Below, piece by piece: positions 1 through 7,175 of a stretch of DNA of 16,112 nt. The translations under genes were made by a program, and so were the position numbers. Source of the stretch: JAYWXI01 sp036016955 (lineage in GTDB: Bacteria; Bacteroidota; Bacteroidia; Flavobacteriales; Weeksellaceae); the NCBI RefSeq assembly GCF_036016955.1, contig NZ_JAYWXI010000021.1, forward strand, positions 1 through 16,112, read 5' to 3'. The notes beneath the pieces were generated by a model. That model was given only the letters and a program-made list of their open reading frames with translations, did no database searches and was not told where the DNA came from. Every line of letters starts with the position of its first letter. Position 1 is the stretch's first letter.

Positions 1-108
1 GAAAATACTATGAATGAAAAATCTCAAGAGGTATCAGAAACTGAAGGAGAAAACACTCAGTCTTTAAAAAATGAAGTAACTCCATCGAGTAGAAAGTTTA
101 AAATGTAA
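1..108 (+). CDS. C-terminal end of an unrecognised protein (partial)
   Basis: The frame is open from the first base of the window and ends in TAA at 106-108, giving 35 residues. The visible tail is hydrophilic and rich in Glu, Ser, Asn and Thr and ends PSSRKFKM, as in a disordered C-terminus. There is no domain to name. Because the other end of the window carries a conjugation coupling-protein gene, this could be the tail of a mobilisation gene of the same element, but nothing in the 35 residues shows it. An internal ATG at 10-12 is in frame, so a separate 32-residue ORF cannot be excluded, though a gene entering from the left is more likely. Confidence 0.55.
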   Translation, partial: ENTMNEKSQEVSETEGENTQSLKNEVTPSSRKFKM

Positions 109-224
109 AAAAACAAAAACATTAACTGCTTAATAATTGAAATAAATCCTTCAATAAAGATAATTTAACACTTATATAATTTAATTAAAAACTTTATATA
201 CAGGTTATTAAAATACCATACTGT

Positions 225-250
225 AAAAAAAAGATATATATCTTTTTTTT
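225..250. repeat. 26-bp perfect AT-rich palindrome
   Basis: Eight A, then G, then ATATATAT, then C, then eight T form a perfect 26-bp palindrome. It lies 117 bp after the stop of the left-edge gene and 17 bp before the candidate -7 box of the lipoprotein gene. It could fold as a weak, bidirectional terminator-like hairpin with a U tract, or be a protein-binding site upstream of the promoter. The stem has a single G-C pair, so terminator strength is doubtful. The rest of the 109-300 gap is AT-rich with no gene visible. Confidence 0.5.
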
Positions 251-266
251 ATCTCTAAATAAGGAT

Positions 267-274
267 TAAATTTG
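267..274 (+). promoter_or_regulatory. Candidate -7 box TAAATTTG for the lipoprotein gene
   Basis: TAAATTTG is an exact match to the Bacteroidetes -7 consensus TAnnTTTG and ends 26 bp before the ATG at 301. The -33 region is a T-rich tract rather than a clear TTTG, so this is a half-supported promoter. It would drive the lipoprotein gene and probably the outer-membrane protein gene 33 bp beyond it. Confidence 0.45.
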
Positions 275-300
275 CCTGTTCATTTTTAATAAATTTTAAT

Positions 301-546
301 ATGTACAGAATTTTAAATTTTCGAAAGTCAATAGCGTATATCGCTGTTGCATCTCTTGTCGTTACAGCGTGTAGGCAAGATGATATGTTAAATTCAAATG
401 ATAATTCATTTGGATCAGAGAGAGAGGTTACTTTTGATAAAGTAAATAATGCCTTATCGTTTAGTAGCAGAGATCAGTTAAAAGGCTATGTAAAGGAAAA
501 GATTCCTAATATGAAGGTAAATGGGGCGGTTCCTCATTTGCGGTAA
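301..546 (+). CDS. Small putative lipoprotein
   Basis: This 81-residue protein starts with a lipoprotein signal peptide: basic residues at 3-9, a hydrophobic run at 11-21, and a lipobox-like VTAC ending at Cys24. The mature part would be only about 58 residues, starting CRQDD, hydrophilic and with no domain I recognise. In Bacteroidetes such proteins usually reach the outer membrane. Its segment SFSSRDQLKGYV resembles the start of the folded part of longer lipoproteins, so this could be a truncated remnant, although no continuation is visible in another frame before the next gene at 580. The gene is 33 bp upstream of an outer-membrane protein on the same strand, so the two are probably co-transcribed. 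Lipoprotein assignment is fairly sure; function is unknown. Confidence 0.7.
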   Translation: MYRILNFRKSIAYIAVASLVVTACRQDDMLNSNDNSFGSEREVTFDKVNNALSFSSRDQLKGYVKEKIPNMKVNGAVPHLR

Positions 547-579
547 AAAGGGATTAAAAATAAGTTTTATTTAATTTTA

Positions 580-1143
580 ATGAAAATAATTATGCTTAAA
601 AAATTCATATATATTATTTCCTTTTGCCTTTCTTGCACATTTGTTCTGGCACAAGAGGAAAGTAATTTGGCTTCTATTAGTAAAATTAGCCTTGGTATAA
701 GATCAATATCTTTTGACTACCAGGCTCCTGTAGCAAATTCATTTGTTTTGGATTCTAAATTAGGAATTGGTGCTAGTGCTAGAATTGAAAAAAGCGAGGT
801 TATTTTAGATTATTTAAGATCCGCTATATTTTTCTCATCTGAACTTCGCTATTTGTATAGTTACAATAAACGGAAAAATTTAGGAAAAAACACCTTATAC
901 AATAGTGCTTCTTTTTTAGGGATCAAAACAAATTATCAATTAAAATCACTAAATAAAAAAAATGACCTCTACAGTGGAAATAATTTAAGTATTGCAGGAA
1001 TTTGGGGGTTACAAAGAAGTCTTAATAAGAACTTTTTATTCAATCTTCATTTGGGAGTCGGATGGGTAAATGACTTTAATACAAGAAATTCAGCTTTTTA
1101 TCCTGAAGTTGGTGTTGGATTTTCTTATATACTAACAAAATAA
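580..1143 (+). CDS. Small outer-membrane beta-barrel-like protein
   Basis: The 187-residue product has a signal peptide (hydrophobic residues about 8-22, likely cleavage after VLA before Gln). The rest has alternating hydrophobic/polar stretches with many Tyr, Phe and Gly, such as LGIGASARI, SAIFFSSELRYLYSY and LHLGVGWV. It ends in an aromatic strand, VGVGFSYILTK, typical of small porin-like barrels. No family was recognised more precisely. A start at the second methionine (592) would give a more standard signal peptide, MLKKFIYI. The gene follows the lipoprotein gene by 33 bp and is followed by a strong bidirectional terminator. No link to the peptide cassettes is evident beyond shared location. 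Confidence 0.65.
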   Translation: MKIIMLKKFIYIISFCLSCTFVLAQEESNLASISKISLGIRSISFDYQAPVANSFVLDSKLGIGASARIEKSEVILDYLRSAIFFSSELRYLYSYNKRKNLGKNTLYNSASFLGIKTNYQLKSLNKKNDLYSGNNLSIAGIWGLQRSLNKNFLFNLHLGVGWVNDFNTRNSAFYPEVGVGFSYILTK

Positions 1144-1198
1144 AAGTAAAAAAATAAAGATGCTGGATAAAGTTTACATTCAATAAATTAACAACCTA

Positions 1199-1231
1199 AA
1201 AAAGCCTTTTGTGAATCACAAAAGGCTTTTT
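1199..1231. terminator. Bidirectional intrinsic terminator
   Basis: A perfect inverted repeat has a long stem containing AAAAAGCCTTTTGTG with its complement, centred on the A at 1215. It is flanked by A's on the left and T's on the right. The convergent genes ending at 1143 (+) and 1256 (-) both run into it, so it can end transcription both ways. Confidence 0.85.
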
Positions 1232-1255
1232 CTTAATCTTTTTAGCAAACATTTC

Positions 1256-1915
1256 TTATTTCTCTAATTTATCAAAAGAAGAATTTATAATGAATTCGAT
1301 AGCATTTAAGATTGAATTTTTTCCTTCCTCTGTATTCAAGTCAATACCACAAAATAAACTACCATTAGCTTTAGCGTGTAGATTAAGATAATATGTTCCT
1401 CCTAATAATAAAGCAACAACACCTCTAATATCTACATTAGATTTAGCAAATTTTTCGTCTATTAAAGAAAATAGCTGTTCACCAAGCTGCTCTCTACGGT
1501 CGGCTACCTTTCTTAACATCTCATTTTCTTCACTAATTTCCCAAGTGATTATTTTTTGTAGAGCCGTATCATCTCTGAATTTCTCAAAATGATTTTTGAG
1601 TAGAAAAAAAGCTTTATCCTCATCTAAATCCTCTTCTTTCGTGATTAAATTATTGAAAGTATTATTAGTTAAACCACTTTGCCAAAACTCATTTTTTTTA
1701 ACATATTCTTCTACTAAGTTCTCCACTCCATTAAAATAAGTCCATATAAGTCTTTTATCAACTCCAGCAGCATCTGCAATATTCTTAGCATTTTTTAAAC
1801 CTGCATACCCCTGACTTTCTAGTACTTTACCAACGGCTTCAATAAGGTTTTTTTGAGTTCTTGCTTTATCTCTAATAGATCCAGAATATCTTTTTCTTTT
1901 TTTTCCTTCACTCAT
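1256..1915 (-). CDS. TetR/AcrR-type transcriptional regulator
   Basis: The product is 219 residues from the chosen start. The N-terminal DNA-binding part covers about residues 20-67, with the TetR pattern IADAAGV (46-52) followed by a recognition helix and WTYFNGVENL (58-67), equivalent to the family's YxYFxxKExL. The rest is a helical ligand-binding/dimerisation region without a recognisable ligand pocket. An upstream in-frame start at 1975 would add 20 residues (MSFKAKNTTFGG...) unlike normal TetR N-termini, so the ATG at 1913-1915 is preferred. The gene is divergent from the alpha-oxoamine synthase at 2067, with a perfect inverted repeat between them, the classic layout for a local repressor. 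It therefore probably controls that synthase, itself, or both. The ligand is unknown. Confidence 0.85.
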   Translation of the reverse strand: MSEGKKRKRYSGSIRDKARTQKNLIEAVGKVLESQGYAGLKNAKNIADAAGVDKRLIWTYFNGVENLVEEYVKKNEFWQSGLTNNTFNNLITKEEDLDEDKAFFLLKNHFEKFRDDTALQKIITWEISEENEMLRKVADRREQLGEQLFSLIDEKFAKSNVDIRGVVALLLGGTYYLNLHAKANGSLFCGIDLNTEEGKNSILNAIEFIINSSFDKLEK

Positions 1916-2000
1916 ATAAACTACTAATATATAAATTTTCCCTCCAAAGGTAGTATTTTTTGCTTTAAATGACAATTATATTTAAACATTTATTTAATTT

Positions 2001-2018
2001 TATCCTTATTTAAGGATA
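2001..2018. promoter_or_regulatory. Perfect 7-4-7 inverted repeat, candidate TetR operator
   Basis: TATCCTT, the spacer ATTT and AAGGATA form an 18-bp perfect inverted repeat in the divergent intergenic region. It sits just upstream of the candidate -7 box of the synthase gene at 2024, so a bound dimer would block RNA polymerase. Size and symmetry fit TetR-family operators. Binding by this regulator is inferred from position only. Confidence 0.55.
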
Positions 2019-2023
2019 TTTCT

Positions 2024-2031
2024 TATCTTTA
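2024..2031 (+). promoter_or_regulatory. Candidate -7 box TATCTTTA for the oxoamine synthase gene
   Basis: TATCTTTA matches the Bacteroidetes -7 consensus TAnnTTTG except for the last base. It ends 35 bp before the ATG at 2067. The expected -33 zone, near 1998-2003, is T-rich (TTTTA) without a clean TTTG. The inverted repeat at 2001-2018 fills the space between the two elements. Confidence 0.4.
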
Positions 2032-2066
2032 TACATATTTTAACAATTAAAAACAAAAGAAGTCGT

Positions 2067-3323
2067 ATGGATTTTACTAAAAAAACTTTGAAAGATTTTG
2101 AAAATGTGGAAGATTTAAACATTTTCGAACGAGCTAAATTGAATAATGAGTACCTAAAATTCTTAGATGACAGAGGAGTCTTGAATTATAAAATTCTTGC
2201 AACTTCAGGGTGTAACTCAGAAATTAAATTGGCAAAACAAAAGCAATTATCAGAAGGTAACTATGTAAGCTTTGTTTGCAATGATTACCTAGGTTTCACA
2301 CAACATCCTAAAGTGAAAGAAACCGTCATTAACGCGATTAATAAATATGGTACTGGTGCAGGTGCTTCTCCTCTAATTGGAGGTTATTTTAATTTTCACA
2401 AAGAGGTTGAAGATAAAATTTCCCGTTTTTTCGGAAAACCTCAGGGCTCTACCTTAATCTATACTACAGAGTATACAGCCAATAGTGCGTCTCTTCTTAG
2501 TCTACTTAAAAAAGAAGATATTGCTATTGTAGATATGGCAGTACATTCTAGTGTGTATGAAGGAATTATGGGAACTACAGTAAAACGATTTCTACATAAT
2601 GATTTAGATCATCTCGAAAGGATACTGAAAGGAGTGAAAGATAAATATAGAACTAAAATGGTAATTGTTGATGGAGTTTATTCACAAGATGGAGATATAG
2701 CCCCCTTAAAAGATATGGTTAGTCTTTGTAAACAATATAATGCTGTTCTAATGGTTGATGATGCACATGGTATAGGAGTAATAGGAAAAACAGGAAGGGG
2801 AGCTATGGAATACTTTGATGTTTTAAATGATGTTGATATTATCACAGGTACTTTTAGCAAAACATTTGGTAATGTTGGTGGATATATTGTTGCTGACCCT
2901 AGTTTAATTTCCTATTTAAGCTATCAATCAAGACAATATGCTTTTTCAGCATCCGCTACTCCCGCAGTTTTAGGAGTATCTAAAGCAATTGAACTTATAG
3001 ACGAAGAACCTTTTTGGCAGCAGAAACTATGGGAGAATATAAACTATTACAAATCAGGGTTGCAAGCATTAGGGTTTGATTTGGGTACTACAGAATCTGC
3101 TATTATTCCTGTGAAAACTGGGGATACTGAAAAAACATTCCAAGCAAGTAAAATTTTATTAGAAAATAAAATTTATACTAATCCAATAACTTATCCAGCA
3201 GTATCTGCTAAAAATTCTCGAATAAGAATGAGTATAATGGCCACTCACACAAAGGAACAACTGGATAAAGCACTGAATGTTTTTGAATATGTGAATAAAA
3301 AAGTAAATATTTCTATCAAATAA
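2067..3323 (+). CDS. Alpha-oxoamine synthase (PLP-dependent acyltransferase)
   Basis: This 418-residue protein belongs to the PLP fold-type I alpha-oxoamine synthases, which join an acyl thioester to an amino acid with loss of CO2 (BioF, Kbl, serine palmitoyltransferase, cysteate acyltransferase, CqsA). Family marks include NDYLGF (72-77), GTGAGASPLIGG (95-106), His160 in the VHSSVYEG segment, DDAHGIG (231-237) whose Asp231 and His234 hold the cofactor, and GTFSKTFGNVGGY (261-273) with Lys265 as the PLP lysine. Full length and intact. No bio, tdh or sphingolipid gene lies nearby, so the substrate cannot be fixed. A sphingolipid/sulfonolipid base or a CAI-1-like ketone signal is as plausible as biotin synthesis. 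It is divergent from a TetR regulator and convergent with the exporter gene. Confidence 0.9.
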   Translation: MDFTKKTLKDFENVEDLNIFERAKLNNEYLKFLDDRGVLNYKILATSGCNSEIKLAKQKQLSEGNYVSFVCNDYLGFTQHPKVKETVINAINKYGTGAGASPLIGGYFNFHKEVEDKISRFFGKPQGSTLIYTTEYTANSASLLSLLKKEDIAIVDMAVHSSVYEGIMGTTVKRFLHNDLDHLERILKGVKDKYRTKMVIVDGVYSQDGDIAPLKDMVSLCKQYNAVLMVDDAHGIGVIGKTGRGAMEYFDVLNDVDIITGTFSKTFGNVGGYIVADPSLISYLSYQSRQYAFSASATPAVLGVSKAIELIDEEPFWQQKLWENINYYKSGLQALGFDLGTTESAIIPVKTGDTEKTFQASKILLENKIYTNPITYPAVSAKNSRIRMSIMATHTKEQLDKALNVFEYVNKKVNISIK

Positions 3324-3337
3324 AAGAAATCATTTAT

Positions 3338-3370
3338 AGAATTAGGTAGTTGGTTTAACTACCTAATTCT
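3338..3370. terminator. Hairpin between convergent genes
   Basis: AGAATTAGGTAGTT and its exact complement form a 14-bp stem around a 5-base loop. It begins 15 bp after the synthase stop and overlaps the stop codon of the exporter gene coming from the other side. No good T tract follows on either strand, so it may end transcription weakly or protect the 3' ends of both mRNAs. Confidence 0.5.
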
Positions 3371-5568
3371 AATTGATTTCTAACCAAATTGTAATAACTT
3401 CCTCTTTTTTCTACAAGCTCTTGATGAGTTCCTAGTTCCGAAATCTCCCCTTTATCTAATACTACAATTTGATCAGCATTTTTTACTGTTGATAATCTAT
3501 GAGCAATAATAACTACTGTTTTTCCTCTAAAGAAAGATTGTAAATTATCATGAATTATTTTCTCATTTTCAGCATCCAGAGCAGAAGTTGCTTCATCAAA
3601 GAATATATAATGTGGATTTTTATACACTGCTCTTGCAATTAGAATACGCTGTCTCTGCCCGCCTGAAATACCATTTCCAGCAGCACCTATTTTTGTTTTT
3701 AAACCTAGAGGTAGCGAATCAATGAAATCTCCTATATTAGCTATTTTAATGGCTTTTTGTAACTTATCATAATCAATATTTTCATCTCCCGTGGCTATAT
3801 TTCGCTCTATAGTGTCAGAAAAAATATATCCGTCTTGCATGACGATACCACAATTTTCTCGGATATTTTGAGGAGAGATTTCTAAGATATTTGTTCCGTT
3901 ATATTCTATACTGCCCGATACAGATTCATAAAATCGGAGCAATAATTTTATGAGTGATGTTTTACCGCTTCCACTTGCCCCAACAATTGCTGTAATTTTT
4001 CCTTCAGGGATAACTAAGTTTATATCTCTCAATACAAATGGTGATCTAGGTCCTTCATACTGAAAGCTTACTTTTTTGAGCTGAATACACTTTTTTGAGG
4101 TTCCAAAATCAATATTCTTTAGCCTGCTTAGACCTTTTGGAATTATTTGCTCTTCATTTGGCTTATTCTGAACCTCATTAAGTCTTTCCAAACTTAACTT
4201 TGCATCTTGTAAAGAACGGAAGAAATTAACTAATTGATTAACTGGAGAATTCATTTGACCTATGATATAGGATATAGAAAGTAACATCCCTAAAGTCATA
4301 TCTCCTTTTACTACATAATTAGCTGCTAAAAAGGTTACTAGGATATTCTTCAGTTGATTAAGAAACTCAAAACCCGATAGTTGAACTTGATTTAATTTAA
4401 GTATTCTTATATTTAGTTTAAATAATTTCTTTTGAATATTTTCCCATTCCTTTCTCTTAAAATCCTCAAATTGGTTAAGTTTCATTTCGGTTACTCCATT
4501 GAGCATTTCATAAATAGACTCTTGATTTTCTGAACGCTGTTGAAAACTATAATAATCTAAAATCTTTCTCTTTTTTAGCCAAAAGAAAGACCACCCCACA
4601 GACAATATTGTTAGTGCTAAATAAACCAAAAGTATTTTAATATCGTAATACCATAACACCCCAAAAAAAACTGAAAAAGTAATTATAGAAAAAAAAGTTG
4701 TTAGGCTTTGTGAGGTTAAAAAACTTTCTATTCTTTCATTATCTTGAATCCGTTGATTAAAATCCCCCATAGTTTTGGTATCAAAAAACTTGACAGAAAG
4801 CTGAAGCATCTTTTTGAGAAAATCTGAAATAATTTTTATACTTAGATGCGTACCCACATAAAGCATTAACCAGTTTCTAATAATTTCAATGGTAATGGAG
4901 CCTAAGAAAACGCCTAATTGAGCTAATAAAATTATAAAAATAAAATTTAAGTCTTTGGCATTAACTCCTTTGTCAATAAGAGCTTCTGTTAGAAATGGAA
5001 AAATAAGAGTAAGACCACTCCCGAACAACAAAAGCAAGAACATAAGACTCAATTGTTTTCGATACGGTGCTAGGTAGCTTAGTAGATATTTTATGGATAC
5101 CTTTTCTTGTTTTGGTGGAATTCTCTTTTCAAACTCTTCTGTAGGATTTAGAAACATAGCTACACCTGTATTCTCTTCTGACAGCCATGATTTTTTAAAT
5201 TTATTTTCTGAAAGTTTTATGATGCCATAAGCGGGGTCAGCAATGTAAAAATCAACTCTATTAGAAAAAAAAGATTTTTTAATAGCAAATAATACAACAA
5301 AATGATTTTGATTCCAATGCAATATACAAGGTAATAATTCTTTTTGTTCTATAAGACTTTGAATATTGAGTTTAACAGATTGTGTTTCAAATCCTATCTT
5401 TTTGGCTGCCTCACTAATCCCCAAAAGGGATACTCCTTCACGAGTAATAAATGCTTTCTCTCTGAGGTATTCCATAGGATATATCTTACCATAGTGTCTT
5501 GTTATCATTGCAAGACACGCAGGCCCACAATCCATCAAATCTTTTTGGGGAAGAAAAAAAAATGCCAT
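3355..5568 (-). CDS. C39-peptidase ABC exporter (PCAT), cassette B
   Basis: A 737-residue peptidase-containing ABC transporter, which removes double-glycine leaders and exports the core peptide across the inner membrane. Residues about 1-140 are a C39 protease: QKDLMDCGPACL with catalytic Cys14, His89 in NQNHFVVL and Asp111 in IADP. A transmembrane domain follows (about 160-445). The nucleotide-binding domain has Walker A GASGSGKT (530-537), signature ISGGQ (634-638), Walker B ending FFDE (656-659) and the switch His690 in IIAHRLST. All catalytic residues are present, so it should be active. The ATG at 5566-5568 was chosen, 7 bp after the upstream stop; a TTG at 5583 would add five residues and overlap that gene. 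It is the last gene of the cassette and the only intact exporter here, so it probably handles both precursors. Confidence 0.95.
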   Translation of the reverse strand: MAFFFLPQKDLMDCGPACLAMITRHYGKIYPMEYLREKAFITREGVSLLGISEAAKKIGFETQSVKLNIQSLIEQKELLPCILHWNQNHFVVLFAIKKSFFSNRVDFYIADPAYGIIKLSENKFKKSWLSEENTGVAMFLNPTEEFEKRIPPKQEKVSIKYLLSYLAPYRKQLSLMFLLLLFGSGLTLIFPFLTEALIDKGVNAKDLNFIFIILLAQLGVFLGSITIEIIRNWLMLYVGTHLSIKIISDFLKKMLQLSVKFFDTKTMGDFNQRIQDNERIESFLTSQSLTTFFSIITFSVFFGVLWYYDIKILLVYLALTILSVGWSFFWLKKRKILDYYSFQQRSENQESIYEMLNGVTEMKLNQFEDFKRKEWENIQKKLFKLNIRILKLNQVQLSGFEFLNQLKNILVTFLAANYVVKGDMTLGMLLSISYIIGQMNSPVNQLVNFFRSLQDAKLSLERLNEVQNKPNEEQIIPKGLSRLKNIDFGTSKKCIQLKKVSFQYEGPRSPFVLRDINLVIPEGKITAIVGASGSGKTSLIKLLLRFYESVSGSIEYNGTNILEISPQNIRENCGIVMQDGYIFSDTIERNIATGDENIDYDKLQKAIKIANIGDFIDSLPLGLKTKIGAAGNGISGGQRQRILIARAVYKNPHYIFFDEATSALDAENEKIIHDNLQSFFRGKTVVIIAHRLSTVKNADQIVVLDKGEISELGTHQELVEKRGSYYNLVRNQLELGS

Positions 5569-5575
5569 TAGAATA

Positions 5576-6844
5576 TTACTCAACTATTTTTATGCCTTTT
5601 TTGTCATAAATCATTGACAAAAAATATAATCCAGCTTCTTTAGGCCATGAATCACAAAGATTTTCTAATAATTCATCAACAAGTTGTGTTTCAAAAGAAT
5701 TTAATTTCTCAATAATATTTAACAACTCCATATGATATTTAATCTCCATTTTATATCCTCTAACATAAAATCTAAAGTTATCATCATCTTTTTCAGAAAT
5801 AATTTTAAAAGGATATGTAAGTTTTATTTTCTTACCCGATAAATCTCTATCTTCAATAAGTTCACCTTTAGATTTTTCATATGTTATTGGAGAGTCTTCC
5901 CAACCACAATTACTTATGAGTCCCTTTTTATACTCGTCGTACAACATGAATAAAAAATCTTTAAAATTTAAGTTTAATATTTTATCTCCGAGATTAACTA
6001 TTGATAAAAAATCTTCAAAATTTGAATTGCTATTGAAATAATTCAGATTTGGATTGATAATTTCTTCATTTTTATCATCTACATATTGAGTGAAAAAAGT
6101 ATTAAATATGTTATTTAAGTAAGTAATTTTGGTAGGATTATTAAACCAAAATGTAATTCCAATTGAAAAATCGTCACTTTTACCTATATGAAACTGATTC
6201 CAAGGCATAAAATATAAATCCCTCGATCCAAAATCAAATTTCTCAGCATACTTAAGCAATGGTGCTATATCATGATTATTATGTTTTGTTCCTGTTAACT
6301 CATCATATTTTTTTTCCTCCCAAGTATACATTGTTTTTCTACCTGGACCTAAATGAAAATGAATAACATTAGCTCCTCGATGGTCTTGATGTATTCCCAA
6401 AGGAGTCCAACCATAATTGCCAATAAAAATGGTAGCATGCATACCTGCTACAGGCAACCCCACCGCTTCAGTAAGAGGTTTTGTTATTTTTATCAATTTT
6501 TCCGAGATATATGAAGAATATCTTTCAGAAGCATTGAATATAATACCAAACTTTTGTTTAAATAATCTATTGCAGTAGGCTTCTATTGATTCATCTTCTG
6601 AAATAGGATTTTCAAACATTTTGTCTCTAAACTCTATATTAACCTTACTAACGTTTTCTTCTGGAAAATATAGTCTGAAGCCACCTTTTTCACCAGATTT
6701 CAATTTATTAATTAGTGCGTTTTGTACTGCTTTATTGAAATGGAACAAATCTTCCTTACTTAAGACATTTTCTATTACACAAGTCTTTTTGAAAGAGTCA
6801 TTGATATTTAAAAAATCATTCCACCATTCTTTACTAAAAGTCAT
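5576..6844 (-). CDS. JmjC/cupin-type 2-oxoglutarate oxygenase, putative peptide hydroxylase
   Basis: This 422-residue protein looks like a JmjC/ROXA-MINA-type Fe(II)/2-oxoglutarate oxygenase. The metal triad is visible as His152-Gln-Asp154 in PLGIHQDHRGANVIHFHLGP and distal His219 in YFMPWNQFHIG. Lys170 in GPGRKTMYTW is a candidate 2-oxoglutarate contact. The strand order, GxHxD followed by HFHLGPGRK and then a proline/His turn and GITFWF, fits this family. The C-terminal part (about 330-422) reads like the winged-helix domain of ROXA-type enzymes, ending in LLENL...AGLYFLSMIYD. It lies between the precursor gene and the exporter gene, with only 7 bp to the latter, so I infer that it hydroxylates or otherwise oxidises the precursor. 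It is the only maturase in this cassette. Fold assignment is fairly sure; the peptide substrate is inferred. Confidence 0.75.
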   Translation of the reverse strand: MTFSKEWWNDFLNINDSFKKTCVIENVLSKEDLFHFNKAVQNALINKLKSGEKGGFRLYFPEENVSKVNIEFRDKMFENPISEDESIEAYCNRLFKQKFGIIFNASERYSSYISEKLIKITKPLTEAVGLPVAGMHATIFIGNYGWTPLGIHQDHRGANVIHFHLGPGRKTMYTWEEKKYDELTGTKHNNHDIAPLLKYAEKFDFGSRDLYFMPWNQFHIGKSDDFSIGITFWFNNPTKITYLNNIFNTFFTQYVDDKNEEIINPNLNYFNSNSNFEDFLSIVNLGDKILNLNFKDFLFMLYDEYKKGLISNCGWEDSPITYEKSKGELIEDRDLSGKKIKLTYPFKIISEKDDDNFRFYVRGYKMEIKYHMELLNIIEKLNSFETQLVDELLENLCDSWPKEAGLYFLSMIYDKKGIKIVE

Positions 6845-6880
6845 ATTTATATTTTTTTTATTAAACCATAAAGAAAAGAG

Positions 6881-6913
6881 TAATAGAGCAAATCTTTATG
6901 ATTTGCTCTATTA
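6881..6913 (-). terminator. Hairpin between precursor B and the oxygenase gene
   Basis: TAATAGAGCAAATC and its exact complement form a 14-bp stem with a 5-base loop, starting 8 bp after the precursor stop. On the coding (minus) strand it is followed by ACTCTTTTCTTT, an imperfect U tract. It is likely a partial terminator or 3'-stabilising hairpin, giving more precursor mRNA than enzyme mRNA. The equivalent gap of cassette A also holds hairpins. Confidence 0.7.
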
Positions 6914-6921
6914 CAGCGATT

Positions 6922-7095
6922 TTAGCAGCCGCAACCACTTCCTGATTCTGTCTCAGTTACTGTTTCTTTGACTGTCACAGTCACTCTAACTTTGACATTG
7001 TCTTCTGCTACTCCCCCTCTGATGGTATTTTCTTCTAGAGGGTTTAACGTTTTCGCATTAAGAAAACGCTTCGCATCAAATTTTGAATTTTTCAT
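6922..7095 (-). CDS. Double-glycine RiPP precursor peptide B (57 residues)
   Basis: Translating the minus strand from the ATG at 7093-7095 to TAA at 6922-6924 gives 57 residues. The first 28 form a leader: MKNSKFDAKRFLN at the start, then hydrophobic positions at 17, 20 and 25, ending IRGG. The Gly27-Gly28 site is a classic C39 cleavage site. The 29-residue core begins VAEDN, then has valine at every second position from core 6 to 14 (VKVRVTVTV), a Thr/Glu-rich stretch KETVTETE, and ends SGSGCGC. It contains seven Val, five Thr, two Cys and single Arg, Asn and Asp. The gene lies 80 bp after the receptor gene, followed by a hairpin, the oxygenase and a C39 exporter, so precursor identity is well supported. 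The modification is unknown. I do not recognise the core. Confidence 0.85.
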   Translation of the reverse strand: MKNSKFDAKRFLNAKTLNPLEENTIRGGVAEDNVKVRVTVTVKETVTETESGSGCGC

Positions 7096-7175
7096 ATTTC
7101 AAAATTTTTAAGTTAATAAATATGAGTTATAAGTTTTAAGACATTAACTCCTCATGGTCTTTTTCATAAAAAAGC

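Noticed and set aside
257..274. AAGGAT half-site before the lipoprotein promoter as a second TetR operator
   Set aside because: Only one half of the inverted repeat is present, and six bases are expected by chance in DNA of this composition.
6922..6950. GSGCGC tail of precursor B as a thiazole/oxazole (microcin-like) substrate
   Set aside because: No YcaO cyclodehydratase or flavin dehydrogenase gene is in the window, so azole formation has no support.
6621..6971. Plus-strand ORF of 116 codons across the oxygenase start and precursor B
   Set aside because: It is antisense to two genes with good protein evidence, and its product has no domain or plausible signal.
6969..6983. 15-bp palindrome TGACTGTCACAGTCA inside the precursor B core
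   Set aside because: It follows from the Val-Thr codon repeats, has only a single central base, and needs no regulatory explanation.
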